The notes: generated by a model not told the origin, from the letters alone. Shown: positions 51,368 to 59,745, counted from the stretch's first letter. The stretch: 64,000 nucleotides of DNA from Streptomyces sp. NBC_00271 (GCF_036178845.1 NZ_CP108070.1:186001-250000), one strand, 5' to 3'. Translations and numbers: made by a program.

Positions 51368-52381
51368 CTATCCGGGGGTACGGCCGAAGACCGGCCGGGC
51401 CCACCCCGGCGGCTCCGGCACCGGCTCGGGTGCCCGCGGGGCTTCGGCGACCGCGGGGACCACCTGGGTCGGCGCGTGCACGTCCTTGCCGACCGCGGCA
51501 GCGGCGGCGGCGCCCGCGCCGCTCGCGGCGGCCCGCAGTGCCGCCACGAACTCCAGGCAGGAGTCGTAACGGTCCTCGGGGACCTTCGCCAGGGCCTTGG
51601 CCAGCACGCCGTCCAGCGCCGGCGGGATGCCCGGCCGTTGCTCGCTCAGGGGCGGCGGCTGGTCGTACTGGTGCGCCCACAGCAGCGCCATGTCGTCGTC
51701 CCGCTGGAAGGGCGGGGCGCCCGCGAGGGTTTCGTAGACGACGCAGGCGAAGCCGTACAGATCGCACCGGCCGTCCACCGGGCGGCCCGAGATCTGCTCC
51801 GGGGCCACGTAGTCGAGCGTGCCGACGAACTCGCCGACGGTCGTGAACCCGGTCAGCGACAGCGACTTCTTCGTCAGCCCGAAATCCGTGAGGTAGACGT
51901 ACTCGGGATGATCACTGTCCGTGCCCCGGGCCACCAGGATGTTGCCGGGCTTGACGTCCCGGTGCACCAGGTCGTGTTCATGGGCCGCGTCCAGCGCCGA
52001 CGCCACCTGCCCGGCGATCCGCAGCGCGGTCGTCACCGGCAGCGGGCCGTCCCGGTCGAGCAGGGCCCGCAGATCCAGCCCCGAGACGTACCGCATGGCG
52101 ATGTACAGGACACCGTCCGTCTCACCGGCCTCGAAGACCGGCACGATGTGCGGGTGGTCGATGGCGGCGGCCACCAGCGACTCGTGCGTGAAGCGGCGCC
52201 GGAAGGTGTCGTTGCGGGCCAGTTCCGGGGCGAGCAGTTTCAGCGCGACCGTACGGTCCAGACGCAGGTCCTTGGCGCAGTACACGACGGCCATGCCCCC
52301 GCGGCCGATCTCGCGCTCCACCCGGTAGCCCGCGATCTGGGCCCCGATCAGGCCCGAGGCCCGGCCGGAGTACAGCTCCAT
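51368..52381 (-). CDS. Hanks-type serine/threonine protein kinase
   Basis: About 337 residues from ATG 52381; ATG 52402 is also possible. Complete kinase domain: GRGGMAVVY (P-loop), AVALK-type Lys in TVALKLLAPE, HRDVKPGNIL (catalytic loop), DFGLTKK, GTLDYVAPEQ and GRCDLYGFACVVYE. A short Ala/Pro-rich tail and no membrane span, so cytosolic. It may phosphorylate the Ser/Thr-rich partner encoded next. Confidence 0.9.
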   Translation of the reverse strand: MELYSGRASGLIGAQIAGYRVEREIGRGGMAVVYCAKDLRLDRTVALKLLAPELARNDTFRRRFTHESLVAAAIDHPHIVPVFEAGETDGVLYIAMRYVSGLDLRALLDRDGPLPVTTALRIAGQVASALDAAHEHDLVHRDVKPGNILVARGTDSDHPEYVYLTDFGLTKKSLSLTGFTTVGEFVGTLDYVAPEQISGRPVDGRCDLYGFACVVYETLAGAPPFQRDDDMALLWAHQYDQPPPLSEQRPGIPPALDGVLAKALAKVPEDRYDSCLEFVAALRAAASGAGAAAAAAVGKDVHAPTQVVPAVAEAPRAPEPVPEPPGWARPVFGRTPG

Positions 52382-52423
52382 GCCCCCCGACGCCGCGCCC
52401 ATCACACACCGCCGCCGGCCCAC

Positions 52424-52609
52424 CGTGCGAGCGCCCCGGGACAGCCCCCCGCGCCGCCGGAACCGACTCCCGGAGCGGGTCCCGGCGCAGCCGTGTGAAC
52501 GGGCCGCTCACCCATGCCCGAATTCTATCCAGCGCTTTCTCCGGGCGCTTGATCACGGCCGGTCCGCAGACGGGCGTCCCGGACGCATCCTTCAGATTCG
52601 GGGGCGGGG
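52424..52609. other. intergenic, no gene
   Basis: Promoter space for the kinase; no supported frame. Confidence 0.4.
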
Positions 52610-53983
52610 TCAGGGCGTGGGGCACAGGGTCAGGTGGCGGCGGGCGGACGGCCGGGGCCGGGGCCCCGCGGGCGGGACCGGGGCCGGGGCAGAGGCGAGG
52701 GCGGGAGTGGGGGTCGGGGTGGGGGTGGGAGGGAGGGTGCGGGCGGGGCGGGGGCGTTGCGCACCGGCGGTCTCCTCGCGGACGACTTCCCGCAGGGCGC
52801 GGCCGAAGCGGGCGATGTCCTGGGGGGTGGTGTCGGGGCCGAGGGAGGCGCGCAGGGCCGTGGTGGCGCCGGAACGGGGCAGGTGGAGCGGGGTTTCCTG
52901 CGCGACCGTCTTCCACAGGACGACACCGCGGGCCGCCAGCCGGCGGCGGACGAGCGCGGCGGGCAGGTCGCGGTGGCGGAAGGCGAGGATGGCGGACTGG
53001 ACCCGGCCCGGGGCGATCAGTTCGGTGCCGGGGCACTCCTCGACGGCGGCGCGCAGGGCGGGCAGGAGCCCCTGCCCGGCCAGGCCGGCGGGTCCGTCGG
53101 TGGTGGCCGTGGCGGTGGTGGCGGTGGTGGCGGTGTGGTGGGCCAGGGCGGCGTTCAGGCCCGCGACGGCCGCGTTCGGCGGCAGGGGGCGGTGGGCGGC
53201 GGCGTCCTCGAACGCGGCACGCAGCCGGGGCGCCAGGAAGGCGAACCCGACGGCGTACGGGCCGCGCAGGAAGCGCCAGCCGTCCCCCGTCAGCAGCTGG
53301 CAGCCGATGCGGCCGGCATCCACGGGGAGCTGGCCGGCGGAGTAGGAGGCGTCGACGGCGTACACGCACCGGTACGGGGCGAGGATCTGCCCGATCTCCT
53401 CGACCGGGTTGACGATTCCGCAGCCGGAGGGGACGTGGACGACCGAGACGAGGGCGACGTCGTCGTCGATGTGCCGGGCCATCCACTCCAGGTCCAGGTC
53501 CCCGTCCTCGCGCAGCGGAACGACCTCCACCGTGCAGCGGGTGCGGTCGCGCAGGGCGTAGAGGGCGGTCAGGCGGGCGGCGCTCTCGTAGGGGGTCGTC
53601 CAGACGCGCTCGCCGCGGCCGGGGGTGAGGCGGGAGACCAGCGCGTCGAAGGCGCCGGCGGCGTCCGTGACGACGGCGGTGTCGGCGGCCGGGACGCCGA
53701 GCAGAGCGCCGAGGCGCTCGTGGACCTCGGTGCGCAGGACGTCCTCGAGGTCCTCCTCGAGCTCGTGCGGGCCGTAGCGGTCCTCGCGGCTCGCGCAGTC
53801 GGCGACGAGTGCGCGGACGGCGGCGGGCATGGTGCCCCAGCCCGCCGTGTCCAGGTGGACCGTCCGGCCCTCCCGGTCCGCGGGCTCCGTGCGGTCCGTG
53901 CCGTCCGTGCCGTCCGTGCCGTACGCGTGGTCCGTGCCGTACGTGTGGTCCCTGTGGTCCGTGGATGACGGCGTCGCGTTCAT
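52610..53983 (-). CDS. class V aminotransferase fold lacking the PLP lysine
   Basis: 457 residues from the ATG at 53983. The fold is class V aminotransferase / cysteine-desulfurase-like: [54 protein letters not shown] and [20 protein letters not shown]. At the site where PLP normally binds Lys (TGxGRKFLRGP in relatives) it reads [11 protein letters not shown], with Arg at the Lys position. The N-terminus has repeats of YGTDxxDGT, and the C-terminus is a Thr/Pro-rich tail. A triple half-site operator lies 32 bases before its start, shared with the IGWP and carrier-condensation genes. Confidence 0.75.
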   Translation of the reverse strand: MNATPSSTDHRDHTYGTDHAYGTDGTDGTDRTEPADREGRTVHLDTAGWGTMPAAVRALVADCASREDRYGPHELEEDLEDVLRTEVHERLGALLGVPAADTAVVTDAAGAFDALVSRLTPGRGERVWTTPYESAARLTALYALRDRTRCTVEVVPLREDGDLDLEWMARHIDDDVALVSVVHVPSGCGIVNPVEEIGQILAPYRCVYAVDASYSAGQLPVDAGRIGCQLLTGDGWRFLRGPYAVGFAFLAPRLRAAFEDAAAHRPLPPNAAVAGLNAALAHHTATTATTATATTDGPAGLAGQGLLPALRAAVEECPGTELIAPGRVQSAILAFRHRDLPAALVRRRLAARGVVLWKTVAQETPLHLPRSGATTALRASLGPDTTPQDIARFGRALREVVREETAGAQRPRPARTLPPTPTPTPTPALASAPAPVPPAGPRPRPSARRHLTLCPTP

Positions 53984-54014
53984 TTCCGGGGCCTCCCCCC
54001 GCTGTCGCCAAATA

Positions 54015-54044
54015 TTGCCAACTTGCTTGGCAATACATTGCCAA
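54015..54044. promoter_or_regulatory. triple half-site operator, copy 1 (aminotransferase-like gene)
   Basis: TTGCCAA at 54015, TTGGCAA at 54027 and TTGCCAA at 54038: two perfect palindromes sharing the middle half-site, spacers 5 and 4. The near edge is 32 bases from the start codon at 53983. Confidence 0.8.
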
Positions 54045-54253
54045 GCGCGAGGCCGTGATGGCAACGGGGGCTCCGGCGGCGCTCTAGCGGAGGGGCCGCG
54101 AAAGTGCAGTTCAACCCCCTCGGGTTCGGCTCCGCGCGACCCGCGGAGCGGGGTGTTTGACAAACTTTGCCAGGCATCCGCGCAGGCGGTACGGCGACTC
54201 TCGCCGGCCTCCAGCCCATCTCCAGCGAATACCGAGCAGATCCCGAGGAGGCA

Positions 54254-54283
54254 TTGCCAAGCTTCTTGGCAAGAAGTTACCAA
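54254..54283. promoter_or_regulatory. triple half-site operator, copy 2 (IGWP peptide gene)
   Basis: TTGCCAA at 54254, TTGGCAA at 54266 and TTACCAA at 54277. Same spacers as copy 1 (5 and 4). It ends 34 bases before the ATG. Confidence 0.8.
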
Positions 54284-54317
54284 CGCAGATTCGCTTCATT
54301 GCCACGGAGGAGCTGTC

Positions 54318-54731
54318 ATGAAGAACCTCGTCGCCCGCCTCGCCGTCACCGCCGCCGTCGCCTCCGCCGTACTCACCGCCGGCGGCATCAGCACCGCCGC
54401 GGACGGCATCGGCTGGCCCAAGGCGGCGAGCACCACGACCGCCTCCTCCTCCATCGGCTGGCCGAGGACGGCCGGCACCGTCTCCGCCGCCTCCGCGGAG
54501 GGCGACATCGGCTGGCCCAAGACCACCGCCACCACCGCCGCGGCCACGGACGACATCGGCTGGCCGAAGGGCACCGTCACCACCGTCTCCGCCACCGACG
54601 ACATCGGCTGGCCCAAGGTCACCGTCGTCTCGGCGAACGGCGACATCGGCTGGCCCAAGACCACCGCCACCACCGCCTCCGCCACCGACGACATCGGCTG
54701 GCCGGTCGCGGGCGGCAGCGCGGCCGTCTGA
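54318..54731 (+). CDS. secreted repeat peptide with seven IGWP motifs
   Basis: 137 residues from the ATG at 54318 with GGAGGAG upstream. A Sec signal peptide (MKNLVARLAVTAAVASAVL, cleaved near ISTAA) leads into seven copies of IGWP, usually (D/G)DIGWPK, about 14 to 17 residues apart, separated by Thr/Ala/Ser-rich linkers (TTATTAAATD, TTATTASATD). Repeats 3 and 6 are almost identical. The last copy is IGWPVAGG. It could be a multi-core precursor peptide or a structural surface protein. No known family is recalled. Shares its operator with the aminotransferase-like and carrier-condensation genes. Confidence 0.85.
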   Translation: MKNLVARLAVTAAVASAVLTAGGISTAADGIGWPKAASTTTASSSIGWPRTAGTVSAASAEGDIGWPKTTATTAAATDDIGWPKGTVTTVSATDDIGWPKVTVVSANGDIGWPKTTATTASATDDIGWPVAGGSAAV

Positions 54732-54996
54732 GGGTGCCGCCCGCCCTCGCACGGCCGCCCCGTCCCCGCGCGTGCGCGGAACGCTTCCCCGCCGCCGCCC
54801 CCGTACGACGTCCACCGGACCACCCGCCGAACCCGTGAGGCCCCCGCCGGCAGCAGCACCGTGGCGGGGGCTTCGGTCATGTCACGGGGCGGGCCCGCGG
54901 CCTGAGCGGGCGTCCACGGCGACTCGAGCGGGACGCGGCACGGTGCTGCCCGGAGCACCGCTTCGCCTCTCCCGTGTCCCGGAAGGAAGTCGCCCA
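54732..54996. other. intergenic, no gene
   Basis: No credible frame. An inverted repeat built on CCCCGCC/GGCGGGG arms around 54840-54895 may end the peptide transcript. Confidence 0.4.
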
Positions 54997-55320
54997 ATGG
55001 CCCACGCACCGTGGAACGCGAAGTTCGAGGACGTCCTGCGCCAGGGCCTGCCGGGGCTCGGCAAGGACAAGGAGCCCGCCGCCGACGTCCCGATGGAGGC
55101 CTACGGGCTGGACTCCATGGCGCTCATCGGCATCGTCAGCGCGCTGGAGTCCGCGTTCCGCGTCAGCCTCGCCGGCCAGATCGTCGTCCCGGTGCACGCC
55201 CTGAGCGCCGGCCAGCTCTGGGGCATCCTCTCCGCCGCGCTGGCCCCGGCATGGGACGAGAGCCGGCCCGCCGCGGCCGCACGCCGCACGCGCGACCTGG
55301 GCCCCTGGGCCGTGGCCTGA
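54997..55320 (+). CDS. acyl carrier protein
   Basis: 107 residues from the ATG at 54997 with GGAAGGAAG upstream. Carrier fold with the phosphopantetheine site YGLDSMALIGIVSALES (Ser conserved), then VPVHALSAGQLWGIL. The C-terminal ~25 residues are an Ala/Arg-rich tail. No ketosynthase or adenylation gene lies nearby; it may serve the adjacent nitroreductase or the carrier-condensation protein. Confidence 0.85.
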   Translation: MAHAPWNAKFEDVLRQGLPGLGKDKEPAADVPMEAYGLDSMALIGIVSALESAFRVSLAGQIVVPVHALSAGQLWGILSAALAPAWDESRPAAAARRTRDLGPWAVA

Positions 55321-55412
55321 GCGCCGACGGCATGCCGGCCCCTTGATGCATATGGACCACTTATGTGCGCGTGGCGGGAAACGGCGCCTTGACCGGCCGA
55401 GGACGGGCGGTG

Positions 55413-56081
55413 TCAGTAGTCACCGACGAACGTGACCGTCTCGTCGAGCGGCGCCCGGCCCGTACGGGTGTATCCCACCGTGACGTCCTCGAACCCGATC
55501 GACATGCCGCAGAAGAGGACGAGCTCGTCCGGGGGTGACAGGACCTCCGCGACGGTCTTGCGGTACTTCGCCCATGCCATCTGCGCGCAGCTGTGCAGCC
55601 CTTCGGCGCGCAGCAGCAGCATGACGGTCTGCAGATACATGCCGACGTCGGACCATTGGGCCGGGCCCAGGTCGCGGTCGATGTAGCAGAACAGGGCGGC
55701 GGGGGCGCCGAAACAGTCCCAGTTCGCGGAAGCGGCCCTCTGGCGCGCCTCCATGTCCTCGCGCGCAATGCCGAGTGCGCCGTAGCGCTGCTCGCCGAAG
55801 GCGGATCGGCGTTCGCGGTACGGGGACTTCAGTGCGGGCGGGTACTGCTCGTACTCCGGCTCGTCCCAGGGGTCGCCCACGGCCAGGCGCTCGCCGGCGC
55901 GCTTCTTGAGTTCGGCCAGCGGTCCGCCGGTCAGCACGTAGGTGTGCCACGGCTGGAGGTTCGATCCGGACGGTGTCCAGGCCGCGCCGGACAGCACCCG
56001 CTCCAGCACCTCCCTCGGGACGGGCCGGTCGGTGAATCCGCGTACCGCCCGCCGGCTCGTGACCGCCTCGTAGACGTTCAC
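55413..56081 (-). CDS. nitroreductase-family flavoprotein
   Basis: 222 residues. N-terminal SRRAVRGFTDRPVPREVLE, then APAALFCYIDRDLG, SDVGMYLQTVMLLLRAEGLH and PPDELVLFCGMSIGFED, typical of FMN-dependent NAD(P)H nitroreductases of the NfnB/BluB-like group. The last ~15 residues match the usual C-terminus. Divergent from an azoreductase remnant and a MarR gene; an AT-rich segment before it (56120-56165) is a likely regulated promoter. Confidence 0.85.
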   Translation of the reverse strand: MNVYEAVTSRRAVRGFTDRPVPREVLERVLSGAAWTPSGSNLQPWHTYVLTGGPLAELKKRAGERLAVGDPWDEPEYEQYPPALKSPYRERRSAFGEQRYGALGIAREDMEARQRAASANWDCFGAPAALFCYIDRDLGPAQWSDVGMYLQTVMLLLRAEGLHSCAQMAWAKYRKTVAEVLSPPDELVLFCGMSIGFEDVTVGYTRTGRAPLDETVTFVGDY

Positions 56082-56226
56082 GGTCGCCCACCTCCCTCCG
56101 CGCGACGAGGCACTTTCGTTTCATTCAATATAGTACCATCCGATACCATCTCGTGTTTAACGATTGTCCCGTACAAACCCTCTGCCCCTGGTCCCCCGCT
56201 CCGGACACCGCTCCTGGAGAGAGCCC

Positions 56227-56304
56227 ATGGCCACGCTGCTGCACATCGACTCGTCCGTGTTCCCCGGCGAGGCGTCCTCGCCCCAAGGCCGGACAACTCG
56301 CTGA
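56227..56304 (+). pseudogene. FMN-dependent NADH-azoreductase, N-terminal stub
   Basis: The ATG at 56227 reads MATLLHIDSSVFPGEASS, the N-terminus of AzoR-like azoreductases, then stops within eight codons. The remaining ~200 residues are absent up to the MarR gene. MarR regulators commonly stand next to azoreductases, so the lost gene may have been its target. Confidence 0.6.
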
Positions 56305-56487
56305 GCGCCTCGCCGCATAACCCCCGGGCCATGGACGCCGCCTGACGCCTCACCCCGGTACGTCACGCGGCGTTCCCGTCGCCTGCGCCCTGCCCGGCGG
56401 TGACGACGGCTGCCGCCCTCAAGGCCGGGTTCGCCGCGACAGCCGCATGAGACGACACGCGCCCACGCGGCCGGTGCGCGGGCGCGC

Positions 56488-56973
56488 TTACGCCTCGCCG
56501 CCTGCGGGATGGGCAAACCGGGTCAGCAGATCCGTCAGCTGCTCGGGCTCGCCGGGCCCCAGTTCGGCGACCAGATGTTCGGCCAGCGGCGCCGCCGCCA
56601 CATGAGCTGCGTCGAAGAGCTCCACGCCCTCGGGCGTGATCTCCACCGCCCGCACCCGCCGGTCCCCCGGAACGTTCTTGCGCACGGCCAGTCCCCTGCG
56701 CTCCAGGTCGTCCACGACCCGCATGATTCCCGCCTTGTCCGACCCCGTCGCCGCCGCCAGGTCCCGCTGCACCGTGGGTCCGCGGTCGACCAGCACGATC
56801 AGCACGGCGAAATGCCGCAGCTCGATGCCGAGCGGCCGAAGCGCCTCCTCCATCACCGCGGCCGCGCGCCAGTGCGCCCGGCGCAGCAGCAGGCCGAGAG
56901 CGAAGGGCGAGGCGTCCCCGGGACGGTCGGTCACACGTGAGGGGGTGGTCCGGTGGGGAACGTCGGCGTTCAT
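56488..56973 (-). CDS. MarR-family transcriptional regulator
   Basis: 161 residues from the ATG at 56973. Winged helix with DLAAATGSDKAGIMRVVDDLERRGL, wing NVPGDRRVRAVEITPEG and C-terminal dimerisation helix. A sequence with GATACxxTCTC occurs before it (57004) and before the nitroreductase (56137), so it may regulate both. It is not an obvious match to the TTGCCAA operators. Confidence 0.85.
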   Translation of the reverse strand: MNADVPHRTTPSRVTDRPGDASPFALGLLLRRAHWRAAAVMEEALRPLGIELRHFAVLIVLVDRGPTVQRDLAAATGSDKAGIMRVVDDLERRGLAVRKNVPGDRRVRAVEITPEGVELFDAAHVAAAPLAEHLVAELGPGEPEQLTDLLTRFAHPAGGEA

Positions 56974-57193
56974 GGGGCCACATTAACGCCATCGATTCGT
57001 TCGATACGGTCTCATTTGAAACTAAATGCGGCTCCGTCCGCTGCGGCCCTGTCGCCTCACGCCAATACGGCTCCACCGGGCCCGGTATCGACCCATCGCC
57101 CATGGGGAACAACGGCCTCGTCGCGTCGTCGGGGCGCCGGGGCAGGAGCTCGAGTGGTGCTCCAGTGGTTCGAGACGGCCCCTCAGGATCCCG

Positions 57194-57222
57194 TTGCCAG
57201 GATCTTGGCAAGGTTTTGCCAA
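57194..57222. promoter_or_regulatory. triple half-site operator, copy 3 (carrier-condensation gene)
   Basis: TTGCCA at 57194, TTGGCAA at 57205 and TTGCCAA at 57216. Same middle-to-last spacing as copies 1 and 2; the first half-site is one base shorter. It ends 39 bases before the ATG. Confidence 0.75.
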
Positions 57223-57261
57223 GCCTTCCTTCTGTAGCCGCTGTCGAAGGAGCAAGCCGCG

Positions 57262-58764
57262 ATGTCACTCTCCGGTCAGAAGCCGCCCGGCCGCCTGGTC
57301 CCCTCCGCACCGACGGCGCTGCCGCGGGGCGCGGGCGGCAGCGGCGACGGCGGCGCCGAGCGCGCCGTGCCGCCCGCGTCCGGCGCCGAACCGCCCGGCA
57401 CTCCCCTGCAGGAGATCGTCCGCGACCTGTTCGCCGAGGCGATCGGCGTGCCGCGGCGCACCGTCCACGCCGACTCCGACTTCTTCCGCCTCGGCGGGCA
57501 CCCCGCGGCCGCGGCCCGGCTGCTGGCCCGGGCCCGCCGGGTGCTGGGCGCCGGCCTGGACGACCGCACCCTGCACGAGGCGCCCACCCCGGCCCGGTTC
57601 GCCGCGGCGGCCGGCGAACGGCCGGCCGCCGCCACCGGGCCCGCCGGGGCGCCCGCCGGGGCATTCGACGGGGAGGGCAGCGCGGTCCTGCCGCTGCGGC
57701 TGCGCGGGGCACTGAACGCAGGGGCGCTGCAGGAGGCGCTGGGAGATGTGGGGCACCGTCACGGGGCGCTGCGCAACAGCCGGCTGGGCTCGGCCGGCAC
57801 CCGGCTGCGCGCCCTGGCCGCCGGGGACCACCTGCTGGAGCTCACCCTCCCGGCCGACCTGGTCGACCTGTGGTCGCACACCCCGCTGGCCGCCGAACTC
57901 GCCCTGGCCTACCGGGCACGGGCCGCGGGCCGGGCGCCGCGCTGGGAGGGCCCGGTGCCCGAGGCGGCGCCCCGGGCGCGGGCCGGCGACCTGGCGCCCA
58001 CCGTGCCGCCGGGCAGCCGGCCCGCCCCGGCCGACGCCCGCGTCGGCCGCCTCGCCCTCGACTGGGATGCCGGCCTGCACCAGCGGCTGGCCCGGCTGGC
58101 CGCCGCGCAGGGCGCCACCCTGTTCATGGTGGTGCACGCCGCGCTCGCGGCCCTGCTCACCCGGCTCGGCGCGGGCCCCGCCATCACCGTGGCCGCGCCG
58201 GTGCCGGCCCGTGACAGTGCCGCCCTGCGCCGGGCCGTGGGCCCCTACGGGCGGGTACTGGCCCTGTCCGTGGACACCTCCGGCGACCCGGCCTTCACCG
58301 CGCTGCTGCGCCGGGTACGCGCCGCGGACCTCGCCGCCTACCGCGCCGGCACCGCGGCGCTGGCCCGGCCCGGCGGCATCGCGCTGAGCGTCCTGGCGGA
58401 CAGCGGCGAGGCGTACGAGGCGGCCGGGCTCACCGTGCGGGCGGCCCCGCCCCTGCTCCCGCTGCGGGCCGCGGCCCTCGGCCTGATCCTGACCGAACGG
58501 CACACGCCGGCCGGCGCGCCCGCGGGCATCGCCGTCACCGCCGCCTACCAGTACGACGCCGTCGGCGAGACGGCCGCCGCCCACCTGACCGGGCAGCTGG
58601 CCGCCCTGCTCGAGGCCGCCCTCGACGCCCCCGCCGCCGCGCTGAGCCGGCTGAACGGCGGGGCCAGGCCGCCGCTCGCCCCGGCCGGGACCGGGGAACA
58701 CGCCGCCCGCTCCCCCGCCCGCCGGCCCGCACCCGCGGCGGTGCCGGTGCCGGTGGCCGGGTGA
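57262..58764 (+). CDS. NRPS-type carrier-condensation didomain with both active sites lost
   Basis: 500 residues from the ATG at 57262. After a Gly/Pro-rich start, a carrier-like domain at ~50-110 reads DSDFFRLGGHPAAAARLLAR; the phosphopantetheine Ser of GGHS is Pro. A condensation-like domain follows (LPLRLRGALNAGALQEALGD, VGHRHGALRN, then DLVDLWSHTPLAAELALAY and VVHAALAALLTRLGAGPAIT). Where active domains have HHxxxDGWS, it has PADLVDLWS, so the catalytic His is missing. No adenylation domain is present. It is therefore probably not a normal NRPS enzyme but a scaffold or binding protein, or a decayed gene. Shares the triple half-site operator. Confidence 0.75.
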   Translation: MSLSGQKPPGRLVPSAPTALPRGAGGSGDGGAERAVPPASGAEPPGTPLQEIVRDLFAEAIGVPRRTVHADSDFFRLGGHPAAAARLLARARRVLGAGLDDRTLHEAPTPARFAAAAGERPAAATGPAGAPAGAFDGEGSAVLPLRLRGALNAGALQEALGDVGHRHGALRNSRLGSAGTRLRALAAGDHLLELTLPADLVDLWSHTPLAAELALAYRARAAGRAPRWEGPVPEAAPRARAGDLAPTVPPGSRPAPADARVGRLALDWDAGLHQRLARLAAAQGATLFMVVHAALAALLTRLGAGPAITVAAPVPARDSAALRRAVGPYGRVLALSVDTSGDPAFTALLRRVRAADLAAYRAGTAALARPGGIALSVLADSGEAYEAAGLTVRAAPPLLPLRAAALGLILTERHTPAGAPAGIAVTAAYQYDAVGETAAAHLTGQLAALLEAALDAPAAALSRLNGGARPPLAPAGTGEHAARSPARRPAPAAVPVPVAG

Positions 58765-58863
58765 GCCCGGGTGGCTCTCCGGCCCCGGTCCTCCGGGGGG
58801 GCGGGCTCGAGAAGCCTTGCCGGGCATCCCCTGCGCCGGGGCAGCGCCGGCGTCACCGGGCTC
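58765..58863. other. short intergenic region between convergent genes
   Basis: GC-rich with CCCCGG/CCGGGG-type inverted repeats (58776-58804), a probable terminator. A lone TTGCCGGGCATCC near 58817 resembles TTGCCAGGCATCC at 54165. Confidence 0.4.
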
Positions 58864-59745
58864 CTAGTCGGGTGCGGTGGCTGCGGTGCGGTAGAACTCG
58901 GCCGCGGTGATGGTGGCGGGGACGCCGAGTTCGGTGGCGACCGCGGTGATCGCGCCGGCCCCGACGGCGAGGTCGGCCTCGCCGCCGGCGGTGAAATACG
59001 GCGCGACGAACGTCTCGTAGTGGGCCCGGACCTCGTCCGCGGTGTGCCGGCCGAGGAATGTCTGCATGTGCCGCACCGTGGTGTCGGGTTCGCCGTGGAT
59101 CACCCGCAGGGCGCGCCGGTGGGCTCGTACGACGGCCCGGACCGCGGGGTCGTCCGGGTGGATGTAGGTGGGGTCGACGGCCACGCCCACGGTGGGGATC
59201 TGGAAGTGGTCGCCGACCCAGGCCAGTACCTGCCAGCCGTGCTCGGCGGCTATCGCCTCCGGTGCCATGGTGCTGCCCACCAGAGCGGCGTCGATGCTGC
59301 CGTCGTGCAGCCGGCGCAGGTCCATGCCGTAGTCGCCGGGCGGGCGGACGACGGTGTGGATGTCGCGGTCCGGGTCGAGGCCGGCCCGGCGCAGCACGAT
59401 CCGGGTGAAGCACCCGGGTGCGGTGCGGGGGGCGTGTACCGCCAGCCGCCGGCCGGCCAGGTCGGCCAGCGAGGCCGGGCCGGGGCGGGCTAGGAACCAG
59501 AACAGCGGGCGGGTGGTGTTGACGTGGAGTGCGACCCAGGGGATGCCGTCGGTCAGCCGGGACAGCAGTGCCCGGCCGAGCCCGATGGTGGCGCCGTGGC
59601 GCAGCCGCTCCTCGTCCCAGGAGCAGCCGTCGCGCAGTGCGACGTGGACGCCCTCGTCGGCGTAGTAGCCCTGCTGGTCGGCGATGTGGGCGACCAGTTC
59701 CTCGTGCAGGCCCCGCCCGACGTAGGCGAGATCGACCGTGTACAT
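58864..59745 (-). CDS. Thi5/NMT1-like periplasmic-binding-fold protein without a signal peptide
   Basis: 293 residues from the ATG at 59745. Type 2 periplasmic-binding fold: VDLAYVGRGLHEELVAHIAD, YYADEGVHVALRDG, RPLFWFLARPGPASLADLAG and GYGMDLRRL-like GDYGMDLRRLHDGSIDAALV. Related proteins are solute receptors for ABC importers or Thi5-type pyrimidine synthases. There is no signal peptide or lipobox and no transporter gene near, so it probably acts in the cytosol. Downstream of the SDR in the TetR operon (37 bp gap). Confidence 0.7.
   Translation of the reverse strand: MYTVDLAYVGRGLHEELVAHIADQQGYYADEGVHVALRDGCSWDEERLRHGATIGLGRALLSRLTDGIPWVALHVNTTRPLFWFLARPGPASLADLAGRRLAVHAPRTAPGCFTRIVLRRAGLDPDRDIHTVVRPPGDYGMDLRRLHDGSIDAALVGSTMAPEAIAAEHGWQVLAWVGDHFQIPTVGVAVDPTYIHPDDPAVRAVVRAHRRALRVIHGEPDTTVRHMQTFLGRHTADEVRAHYETFVAPYFTAGGEADLAVGAGAITAVATELGVPATITAAEFYRTAATAPD

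Noticed and set aside
53809..53960. Repeats of CCGTGCCGTCCGTG as a regulatory array
   Set aside because: They encode the YGTD/GTDGT repeats at the N-terminus of the aminotransferase-like protein.
54150..54180. TTGACA-like -35 box before the IGWP gene
   Set aside because: No matching -10 box at proper spacing could be defined, so no promoter is called.
54400..54715. Repeated GACATCGGCTGGCCC units as a DNA repeat array
   Set aside because: They encode the IGWP repeats in frame; explained by the protein.
57265..58827. Minus-strand Gly-rich frame of 520 codons
   Set aside because: Shadow of the carrier-condensation gene; no start signal and no domain.
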